Below, piece by piece: positions 10,775 through 20,245 of a DNA stretch of 64,000 nucleotides (the stretch's first letter is position 1; each line of letters begins with the position of its first letter). Origin of the DNA: Ceratorhiza oryzae-sativae (taxonomy: Eukaryota; Basidiomycota; Agaricomycetes; Cantharellales; Ceratobasidiaceae); assembly GCA_030998015.1 (NCBI GenBank), contig JARWMV010000236.1, forward strand, positions 62,001-126,000. Reading direction: 5' to 3'. Both the position numbers and the translations under genes were made by a program. Below the pieces are notes generated by a model. The model saw nothing but the letters and a program-made list of their open reading frames with translations, made no database searches and was not told the DNA's origin.

Positions 10775-12163
10775 ATGGCATCACAACCCTCTGCCCCTGC
10801 TTGGGCAAATATGTCTGATGGGGAAAAAGTCATCTATATGCTCCAGTCAATGGATGAATTACAAGAACGAACCAACAATCTCCAAAACAATATTGGAGAT
10901 GTTGAACACAATAATAAAACCTACACGGACTCACTTGAGGCCAAACTTACCACCAATCAGACAAAAATAGATGCAGACGTGGCTGGATTAGCCACCAATG
11001 TTAACAATCTAGTGGGGATGTTAGCCATCCTACAGACCACTATCACGCATATCGAAGCACAAATCAACACTTCCACAGGAGGCTCAGGCACTGCTCAAGT
11101 ACTAGCTCCCTCCAGTGCAGCCCAACCACAACCAACAGCACCTGCCCACTCTGGTGGGTCGACTGCAAAAGTTAAGATGGCCACCCCTCAAAAGTTTGAT
11201 GGCACAAAATGAGAAGACGCCATCTCATTCAGAATTGCATGTGCCCAATACGTTAACACAAACATGAGTGGGCATTCGGCTGATCAAGTGGCCGCCTTCA
11301 TCACCTCTTATCTTGAAGGGTCAGCAGCTGAATGGGTCAACTTGTATGAAGAATTCGAAATTTTAAATCCTGGAACTGTGATTCCCTGGCTTCACAATGC
11401 CAATCTGTTCTGGCAAGAATTCACTACCCATTATGGGGACCTGAACCGCACCGAAAATAACTGTGACAAGTGGCAGAAATTGAAACAATCCAAGACAGTT
11501 CAGGATTACCTCACCCTATTCAACCTATATTCCACAGGTCTCAACTACAACGATGCTGCCATGCATGATCAGTTCTATAATGGTCTATCATCAGACATAA
11601 CAGATAGCATGGTGGCCCAAAACTATGACCCTCGCACCAAAACCTTTGCCCAACTCACTCAGCAAGCCCTGGAAATTGACTGCCACCTCATCTCATTCAG
11701 CAGCAAACAAACGTCTCATGGGGGTAACAAGTCCAGCAGCAATGCCTCGTCCAGTAGGCCAACAAACAACCCCCAAAGCACTCTCCAAAAGGAGAAATTC
11801 AAAAATGGGGAACGGATATACAAGATTAAGGACGGGAAAGCTGTAAAAGGTCAGATTGTGGCCATTGGACCCAACGCGAAAGGTTTCACAGTCCCAACCG
11901 TCTGCTACAATGGCAGCAATGTCAACGTGCAGGAATCCTTCAAGGACATAAAGAAGGATAATCACCCACCAGCGGCCCCTAAGGCAAAGGACCCAGATGC
12001 AATGGATCTGGATAGTGCAGGAAAAGGAAAAGGGACAAACACCTGCTATAACTGTGGAGGACGGGGCCATATCACTGCCAAATGCCCCTCGGCCAAGATG
12101 TCAGGATACAAGGCAGTGGTTGAGGATGTAGAAACAACCGACAATGAGTCAGTAAAAGAATGA
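10775..12163 (+). pseudogene. gag of chromovirus B (one internal TGA)
   Basis: Capsid/nucleocapsid polyprotein starting MASQPSAPAWANMSDGEK. A helical N-terminal part (MDELQERTNNLQNNIGDVE) is followed by the capsid core (PQKFDGTK, stop, EDAISFRIACAQY, then FITSYLEGSAAEWV) and a C-terminal knuckle CYNCGGRGHITAKC (about 12045-12086) after DAMDLDSAGKGK. The single stop, TGA at 11210, replaces what is probably TGG. Apart from it, gag is full length at about 460 codons. The stop codon overlaps the ATG of pol as ATGA at 12160-12163. Confidence 0.9.
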
Positions 12164-15100
12164 GCTCAAACCGTGCCAGGGGGGCGGTCTTGGGCGCTAT
12201 GTTACAAAATGCGCATAATGAAAATAAAAATATGGAAATGGAATGTATGTCGTTAGGAAACCAATCACAACTACAGTTTTTCTTTCATGCATTTCCCCTG
12301 CGCATAACCCCCGAACGCAAATCTGCATATAACATGAAAAAATTTAACGGATGGGCCATGATCGACTCAGGGGCCACGTCAGTATTTATACATGAAGACT
12401 TGGTTAAACAATACCGTATTCCTACCCTTGTCCTAAAAACACCCAAGAAACTGAGGGTAATCGATGGAAGGGAGATAGACTCTGGGTCTGTGACCCACTA
12501 CTGCACTTTTGAGTTGTGTATTCAAGAGCACTGAGAGATCCTCAGTGCCTATGTTGTGAATGTCGGCAAAAATGATCTAGTTCTGGGCATGTTGTGGCTC
12601 AAATTCCATAACCCAGACATTGATTGGGAGGGGAAAGATATGAAGTTCAACTTGCCAATATGCTTGAAACACTGCATTACAAAACCCCTACATGTGCAAG
12701 CAAACGAACCCAAGGAGCTCCAGTTGGACTCTTTAGATTCCCTCCCAACCAAATACAGGGAGTTCAAGAAAATATTTGCAGAAGAAGATGACATCCAGCC
12801 GTTACCACCCCATAGGAAGTGGGATATGGAAATAGATTTAAAACTGGATGCCAAGCCAAGGCATGGCCCCATATATAGTGTGGGTGTCAAGGAAGATGCA
12901 GAATTGCGTAAAACCTTGGAGCGCCAACTGAAAGCAGGGCACATCAGACCCTCAAGGTCACCAATGGCATCTCCAGTCATATTTGTCAAAAAGAAGAATG
13001 GGAAGCTGCGCATGTGCATTGACTACTGGCGACTAAACGAAATGACGGTCTCTAATGTGTACCCACTCCCACACATCAATGATATTGTGGAGATGTTGCG
13101 TGGGGCAAAGATATTCACCAAGTTTGATCTAAAGTGGGGCTTCAACCTCATATGAATTCGGGAAGGGGAAAAATGGAAAGCAGCTTTTAAGACCAAATAT
13201 GGGCTGTACGAGCCCTTAGTCATGCAATTTGGTCAAAAGAATGCACCAGGAACCTTCATGGCCATGATCCGGGAAGAGTTCCAAGACATCGAGGGCATTT
13301 ATGTGGTAATCTATATGGATGACATATTAGTATTCTCCAAAAACCAGGAAGAACATGATGAACATGTCAAGGAAGTCTTACGTCGCCTTCAAAAGGCTGG
13401 CCTATATTGCGCACTGGAGAAATGTGTTTTCGATGTCACTGAAGTTGATTACCTGGGAATAGTAGTGACTCCCCAGGGAATTAAAGTAGACCCAGCCAAG
13501 GTCGAAAAAGCTGTTGAATGGCCAACCCCTACCAACCCAACTGAAGTCCTGGAAGGGTTGGGGTTTGCAAATTGGTTGAGGCACTTCATAAAAGACTTTT
13601 CGAAAATTACAAGATGTCTTTATGAACTTGTCAAGAAGGATGTAAAATGGGAATGGACAGAAGAAAGGGATCAGGCATGGAATCTGCTGAAGCAAAAATT
13701 AAAAGAAGCCCCCCTCCTAATTCAGCCAGAGCCCAACAAACCATTTATTTTGGAAACTGACGCCTCAGGCTATGCCACAGGTGCTGTATTATTGCAATAT
13801 GGAGAGGACGGAATGCTCCACCCAATTTCCTATTACTCCAAGGCAATGGTCCCAGCAGAAAGAAATTACGATATCTACAACAAAGAAATGCTGGCAATTA
13901 TAAAGGCCCTCAAACACTGGCGTCATTTGCTAGAAGGGGCTGAACACCCAGTAAACATTGTTTGTGACCACAAGAATTTGGAGTATTGGAAGACAAATCG
14001 GCCGCTGAACAGTCGGGTCACACGGTGGCATGAGTTCTTATCCAGGTTCGAATTCAAGATTCTATATATTGAAGGGGTGAAGAATGGCCGGGCAGACATA
14101 CTCTCTAGGCTGTCAAGACACATCCCTAAAGAGGGGGGTGAGAGCCAAGCTCTGCTTGTGCAAAACCAATTTTTGGAGCTGAAATCACTATGCCTGCAAG
14201 CAATCACGCCAGACAATGACCTAGAACAACTCATTAGGGATGCTATCCCAGGGGACGAACACCTATCAAAAGTCCTAAAAGCCCTAGATGACAATGAGAA
14301 GGTCAAAGATTGGGAATGGGACGAAGGACTCTTACGACACAAGGGCAGAATCTACGTCCCAAATAACAAAGAACTTCGCAAACTGGTCATTGAAAGCCGT
14401 CACAACAGCCCAGCAGCAGGACACCCAGGACAGTTCAGAACATATGAATTGTTAAACTGCAAATACACGTGGTTATCAATGAAAAAATCAGTCAACGAAT
14501 ATGTCACACACTGTGAGTCATGCATCAGGAACAAGCACAGCAACCAAGTTCCCCCAGGGCTCTTAAACCCAATACCTGCACCAGAAAAACCTTGGGAGGA
14601 AATTACTTATGATCTGATCACCGGGCTACCCCTGTCAGAGGGATTTGATGCCATATTTACAGTTGTCGACCGCCTGACAAAAATGGTCCACTTTATCCCA
14701 TGTCAATCAGAAGCCAGTGCTATGGATTGCGCCAACTTGTTCCTGACATATGTATGGAAACTTCATGGGCTACCACGGAAAACAATCTCAGACCGCGGCC
14801 CCAACTTTGCATCCAAATTCTTAAGGCACTTATACAAACGACTGGATATAAAACCCTCCTACTCCACAGCATACCACCCTCAGACAGATGGCCAGTCCGA
14901 ACAGGCCAACCAAGTAGTGGAAGGGTACATCAGACACTATGTATCAGACAGACAAGACGACTGGGTCTCGCTCCTACCATTGGCTGAATTTGCCTACAAT
15001 AATGGAGTCAACGCCTCAACCGGCAAATCACCATTCTTTGCAAACTACAGTTTCCACCCAAGGCTAGCAGTTGGGGACAGGGAGGAACAAGAACTCCCCT

Positions 15101-15690
15101 TAGCGGACAACCATGCAGAATGGCTCCAAAAGGGCCATGACAAACTTAAGGCAGCCCTGGAAATAGCAAACCAGAGGATCAAGGAATACTACGACCAGAA
15201 GCATCGGACTCCCGAAGCTATTAAGGTTGGAGACAAAGTCTGGCTTGATACCAAAAACATACGGACGCAGCAGGCCTCCAGGAAACTGGCCCACAAAAGA
15301 GTTGGACCATTCAGGGTGGTAGCACAACATGGCACACATGCCTACAAACTGGACCTACCGATAACCATGAAAATACACCCAGTGTTTCATGTCTCACTCC
15401 TGACCAAATATAAAGACGACCCCTATGGTCATCAGGTTCCCCCACCACCACCTGTGGTAACTCCTGAAGGGGAAGAAGAATTCGAAGTGGAACAGATCAT
15501 AAAGTCACGATACAACAAAAGATCTAATGTCTTTGAATACTATGTCAAGTGGCTTGGCTACGACGAGCGACAATGGTTAACCTATGATGACCTGGTAAAC
15601 ACACCAGAACTCATTGCCGACTATGTCAAGTTGCACCCAAAGGCACCCCAGGACCCCCGTGCCTTGAAGGGGGGAAGTGTCACAAACTGA
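12160..15690 (+). pseudogene. pol of chromovirus B (protease-RT-RNase H-integrase-chromodomain, two TGA stops)
   Basis: Starts at ATG 12160, overlapping the gag stop. Domains: protease MIDSGATS (about 12358), RT with intact YMDD (13312-13323), RNase H ILETDASGYATGAVL (about 13747), integrase HHCC zinc region (14397-14525), DDE core with TYDLITGLPL, ISDRGPNF and TDGQSEQANQ, and chromodomain EEEFEVEQIIKS..YYVKWLGY (about 15472-15620). TGA stops at about 12532 (after CIQEH) and 13153 (after FNLI) replace probable CGA Arg codons. From 13222 on, about 820 codons are open to the end, so catalytic RT, RNase H and integrase are all preserved in sequence. Confidence 0.93.
15667..15677 (+). other. Polypurine tract of chromovirus B
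   Basis: AAGGGGGGAAG immediately precedes the 3' LTR and lies inside the last codons of pol, whose stop (15690) is within the LTR. Confidence 0.85.
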
Positions 15691-16053
15691 CACGCATATA
15701 TCCACTCTATAATATCTTCTCGATTTACTACATTTTATGAGATCATCTTCAAAACATACTTGCCTTTTATGGTATATCTGTGTCATGTGACTCAGGGAAT
15801 GTTCCGGACTGGTAACCGAGATGTATTTCAACTCTGATGTGAAATTCCACAGTTCCGCAGTTGCTTCTACTGCTTCTATCTCTTATCTGTCGTGACTCAC
15901 TGTATGGACTTGTTTGTTATGATGTGGCTTGTACTATGTATATAAACCAGGTCAAGTTTGCAGAGGACTCCTCAAGAACTTGACCTCTCGTCAAATACAA
16001 GTTCTTTTATTTTCTTACTATTTTCCTTGTTGCCTGACTTGTTGTCGTTGACA
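15678..16053 (+). repeat. 3' LTR of chromovirus B
   Basis: 376 bp, the same length as the 5' copy, with about ten transitions between them. It is followed at 16054-16058 by the right target duplication GTAGG. Confidence 0.95.
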
Positions 16054-16058
16054 GTAGG
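16054..16058. repeat. Right target-site duplication of chromovirus B (GTAGG)
   Basis: Identical to 9454-9458 on the other side of the element. Confidence 0.9.
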
Positions 16059-16219
16059 TAAACACTGTCATGTGTTGAATGTTTTTCTTTGGGTTCCAGA
16101 TATGTACAATGTTGTATTGCATTCATAGTATGATGAATGAGATTAGCTATGTGATCTAACACAATAGTATGTGAGTATGGTATGGGTGACAGGCTTGGCT
16201 TATGAATGGATTGTGGCTT

Positions 16220-16385
16220 TCTGGCATATGTGAAACTGCTGCCAAATGCAAGAATTGAAGCATACATGCACTTGAATTCTGGCAGACACACAGTGTTCTG
16301 GCATACTCACACTGGCATACTGGCATCTGCCAGAATTCTGGCATTCTGGCACATGCCAGAATACTGTGCAGTAACTGGCTACTGG
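16220..16385. repeat. Cluster of overlapping CTGGCA/TGCCAG palindromes
   Basis: CTGGCA or its complement TGCCAG recurs many times. It includes a perfect 16-bp palindrome TGCCAGAATTCTGGCA (16328-16343) and an adjacent 9-bp stem ATTCTGGCA/TGCCAGAAT with a 2-nt loop (16343-16362). I cannot tie it to a gene or to an element end. It may be a decayed subterminal repeat of a DNA transposon. Confidence 0.6.
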
Positions 16386-17228
16386 CAGCCAGTGAGAGTA
16401 ACAGTGAAGGAAATGGAAAAAGGTGCAAGTTTCCATCTGCAGGAGACAGATACTGGCACATTTCTGGCATGACATCTCTATCCTGTAGTAATCAAGCCAT
16501 GCCTTCAAATTTACCATTGGGGAAATAAAGTTCCTGTTTCAAACCATCTGGCAGCTTTGGGTTATCCATACAGGCTTTATGCAGCTCTTCATTTGGCCCT
16601 TTGAAAGAAACCACAAAAGACTCCAATTTGCCCTTTGGCATGCAGTGTGCAGACAGTGCTGTTGGTTGGTGCCTGGTATCTATGTGTGCATTATAGTAGA
16701 CAAACACATGGTCTTCATTAGGTTATTCCTTCTTGACCAATAAAATAGCACTTCAGAGATATTTGCATATGTTGTTATTCATGAAGTAGCCTTCATGATC
16801 TCTCCCTGCAAATAAAATCTTGCATGCACTGCATTTCCTGTAAGGATATATTAATACAATTAATGTAGAGTCAGATGTGCACTTGACATAGGTGCATATA
16901 GTATGCTGAATTGGCTGTACATACCCATCACAACTCTTTAAAAACCCATGGTCAGGAGCAACAAAATTGTTGATTGTAACTGATACCCCTGGTCCCTTTT
17001 TCATTAGCAGTAAGTGTTACCTCTTCAATTGATACCATCCATGAGTCTGGCAGTCATGAACATAAAACGTTGACAATTCCTCATACCATATGCACACAAT
17101 TTGTTTGCCCACAAATACTCTTGCAAGCTCTGCACCTGTTTGATCCCATAACCTAAGGAATGGCTCTAGAGCCTTCATTTTGGATATGTATATGGTCTGG
17201 CAATATTTGACAATGTCAGGTTGCTCAT

Positions 17229-17948
17229 TGTCATGAGCCACCCTCACTCCCTCTACCCCTCTTTTCCCTCTTGGCTGGACCTTCCCCATGCACCAGCCTT
17301 TGCTGTGCCCAGCTGGACCTTGGTCTATTATTAGGACCAGCACTACCTCCAAGCCACCCTCTTACAGCCTAGCAACACAGGCTCAAGGCAGTGCTTGGCT
17401 GTACATCTCCATGACTTGTTCTTCCTTTTCTTCCTTCCTGTTGCCTTGACTATGTATTGCTGTGCTTGGCTGTGTGTAACCAGTGTACAGCCTCACATTT
17501 AGCTACAGTATAAATACAGCTGAGAGCAAGCTGGTGAACACCAGCTTGCTCTCAAACTTGTTGATGCCCCTTCTACTCCTGGGTCTCACCTCTGAGTCCC
17601 TTGTGACCACCTTCCATAGAGACTGCATAAGCCAGCCTTAGCATGTCTAGCCACCCACCTACTGAGGCAGTGCAAACCCTTGCATCTAGCCACAAGTCAT
17701 TAAGCCATGCACTTGAATGACATACACATCATTCCCACTTCAAGACCCACTTAGTGACACCTAAGTGGTGTGACAACCCTATTCAGGGAATCACACATCA
17801 GACCTGCCTTAACCAGAGGCCTTAGCAGACAACCAGGTGACACCAAGTGGTGAACCCAAGCCAGTGATTAGGGCTATAAGCAGAGGTACTATCCTCATTA
17901 ACCATACTTCAAGAGTACATGTCAGGGCCTAGAGACCAGGTCATGACA
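17229..17948 (+). repeat. Solo LTR (720 bp) with target duplication CTCAT
   Basis: Starts TGTCATGA and ends TCATGACA, perfect 8-bp inverted ends, and is flanked by CTCAT at 17224-17228 and 17949-17953. No internal retroelement genes are present, so it is the product of LTR-LTR recombination. TATAAAT at 17509-17515 marks a promoter, so plus is the likely transcript strand. It is unrelated in sequence to the LTRs of A and B and represents a third LTR family. Confidence 0.88.
17521..17554 (+). promoter_or_regulatory. 16-bp perfect hairpin at the solo LTR's predicted transcription start
   Basis: Arms 17521-17536 and 17539-17554 are exact complements around a 2-nt AA loop, 6-40 bp downstream of TATAAAT (17509). 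It would fold in the 5' end of the LTR transcript. Confidence 0.7.
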
Positions 17949-18638
17949 CTCATGGCCATCAAAATATTGGCTGGTTGGCTACTTCTTCTAGTGAAAGTCC
18001 ATCTTGTGAAGCCAGCACTGCACTGTTTTAATTGTGATTTGTTTATTACTCTGCCAGAGCAGTATTTGCTAGTTGGGTTACTGACTGCTACCTAAGGCCA
18101 CCACAGGCTTCTTGACAGGTGCTAGGAGCTTAGGTAGCACTAGGTAGCCCAGTTAGCAAATAATGTTTTGGCCAAGTAATGCCAAATTGCTATTGGACTT
18201 GGTGATCTGCAAGCTGGCACACAATATCTTCAGCAACTATATATTTTCCCTTTCACTGAAGGAAAAGACAGATTTCATTGGATATATCTTCACCATCAGT
18301 TATGGAGCACCTTGAATGGCTGTATTTGCCCTTGGGAGTTTCCCCATTGTAATGAAGTGTTGAACCTGTGCCCTAAGCTCATGTGTGTACCATATACCCC
18401 AACCAACAGCAATCACAGTGTTGTGTGATGCATGGATAAATGTCATGTTTCCCTGCAAATAAAAGTGGAGGCATGATGCCATTGCCTCACACTGCATGCA
18501 TGAGGATGAACCAAGCCAACAGTGTTTGTGCCCAGGACCTTTATCCCAGGGAGGAAACCACAGGTTTGTTAAATTTTGAAGTGCAATCACTGCATTGTCA
18601 CATGAAGGCAGCATTTTTCCTATGCAAAACCCCACACT

Positions 18639-20245
18639 AGGCTTGTTTTGCAGATAGCAAACACTTGCATTGCCCCTTGATTCCAGTGTTGCAAGGAGCC
18701 AGTGTCATGTGGAGGATGTATGCATTCTGTGGCTTGATGCAAGGCTACAAACCCCAGTAACTCAGATGGTGTAATTAAGTTGCTTGGCTTCAATCTTACA
18801 CACATGTGTAAGCTTGTTCACCAAGCAGCTGGGGTGAACAAATGATAATAATAATAAAACATACTGCCTGACTGGGATTGCAAGGAGAAGTATTAGACAT
18901 GGAATTGATGGCACAACTAAAACTAGGCAAGGAGGAAATGCTCTCTGCCATTGTGCTAGGCTCATTCCCTGCCTTTTCTTGCATCCAATTTGGTGTCTGC
19001 CCATCAGTCTTGTTTACATTGCCAAGTCTTCAGTGCTTCTGTGACTATTCATGAGTATCAAATGCAGAGGCACATTGCACCTCCAACTCATGGTGTGCTT
19101 GATGTGAGACCTTGCTTCTTCAAGGTCCTTTCTGTGCCTGCTTGCAAATGGCATAGTTGTGGCAAAAGTAAAGTGAAGGCAAGGGACCTCAGGTCCTCTT
19201 GTCGAATATTACCTTCACATGCATGACAAATACTGAGTCATGTGATTTTCACCTTGGTTCTTGATGCGCATAAGACTTTACTCTGAGCAACAGAGATCAA
19301 AATCTGGAGACATCACCCCTCATGAATTCATTCCATATAAACATCTCAGGTCTTAATTGTTCCACAAGTAGCCTCTCTGTCAGCCAAATAGATCACATAT
19401 TGCAAAAAGTCATGGGAAAAGTCATGTGATGTTTGCTTGGATAAAACTCAATGTCCATCACCTTAGCTAGATTTTCAGGCTTTGCCTGAGTGGGCAATCA
19501 CATCAGCAAAAACCCCTGGGAATTATCACCGTAAATAGCATGGAATTACTGTGAATAAACCAGTCACAAGAATTGCTGGCTCCCTACCATTAATCACCTC
19601 TTATCAAATGTGGGGGGTGTTGATAACAATGGATAACAGTGGAAAACCAGGATTATAGCTATAACACAATTTGAAATTCCCCAAAGATATGTGCTTCCTG
19701 GGAGACACCTAGGTATATAAAAAGTGGATTTCATAAATTAGGTTTTATTGCCTATAATCCATGAAATCCTGGTTTATAATAAACCCAGTTTTTCCTGATG
19801 TAGAATTGTACTAAAACCAGTCTATTTAATCATGTGGGTCAATAAAATTCTGGGCACATATATGCACCACTTTTTGTAAGTTTTATCAGCAAGGACGTTG
19901 TTTCTTGCATGATTCCAGTATGTTTACACCTTGCAGTGGACATGCTAGGACATATCTGGTCATTTGGTGATTCAGCGTCCATGCACTCCTTGAGTGCAAC
20001 TGTATAATCCAGATACAGCGTCCCAAAGTGACGGAAACAAGAATCCGTTACAAGGTGGATGCAAGATCAAAGAGTTGAGATAGATCGTTCCTCCCAGTGT
20101 CCGGCATTTTGGAATCCAAGCCTTCTCACGTAGCATGGTAGAATTACTTGTTTTCAGAACGCAACACTAAGTTACATCGGGAAACCAACTCGAACAAAAC
20201 ATAAAAAAGTGAGTTTAACCAACGTGATATCTAACAAAATCCACC
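18639..20245. other. No supported gene; boundary of repeat island
   Basis: Short open frames only. CpG is nearly absent up to about 19,890 and becomes common from about 19,905 on, so the edge of the mutated repeat island lies here. The last 350 bp probably serve as 3' flank of YTA7. Confidence 0.5.

Larger units (their letters stand above)
9459..16053 (+). mobile_element. Chromovirus B: younger, near-intact Ty3/gypsy LTR retrotransposon
   Basis: Equal-length 376-bp LTRs, a self-complementary primer site, an extra 5' reading region, gag, pol with chromodomain, a polypurine tract (15667-15677) and a GTAGG duplication on both sides define one complete insertion. The LTRs differ at roughly ten positions, all transitions and mostly at CpG. 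Only three stops interrupt gag and pol, all TGA (11210, about 12532, about 13153). CpG is frequent inside B, unlike in its flanks, so it is clearly younger than A. It inserted into the already decayed repeat island. Confidence 0.95.
16492..18638 (-). pseudogene. Decayed DDE-superfamily transposase, split by a solo LTR
   Basis: Minus-strand reading gives a fungal DDE-type transposase in pieces. Segment 18300-18635 holds a lineage-typical upstream domain (PPWDKGPGHKH..). Just right of the LTR the minus strand reads QYFDGHE, and just left of it QPDIVKYCQTIYISKMKALEP, then WYEELSTFYVHD (catalytic-Asp region), KKGPGVSVTINNF, and HEGYFMNNN with VYYNAHIDTRHQPTALSAHCMPKG. Joining across the LTR restores one continuous reading, so the LTR landed inside the gene. 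Several stops and frame breaks make it dead. Family recognition rests on recurrent Agaricomycete transposase motifs from memory; I cannot name the superfamily firmly. Confidence 0.65.

Noticed and set aside
19560..19840. Possible MITE from inverted pieces around ACCAGGAT/ATCCTGGT
   Set aside because: The arms match over only about 8-12 bp and no target duplication is visible.
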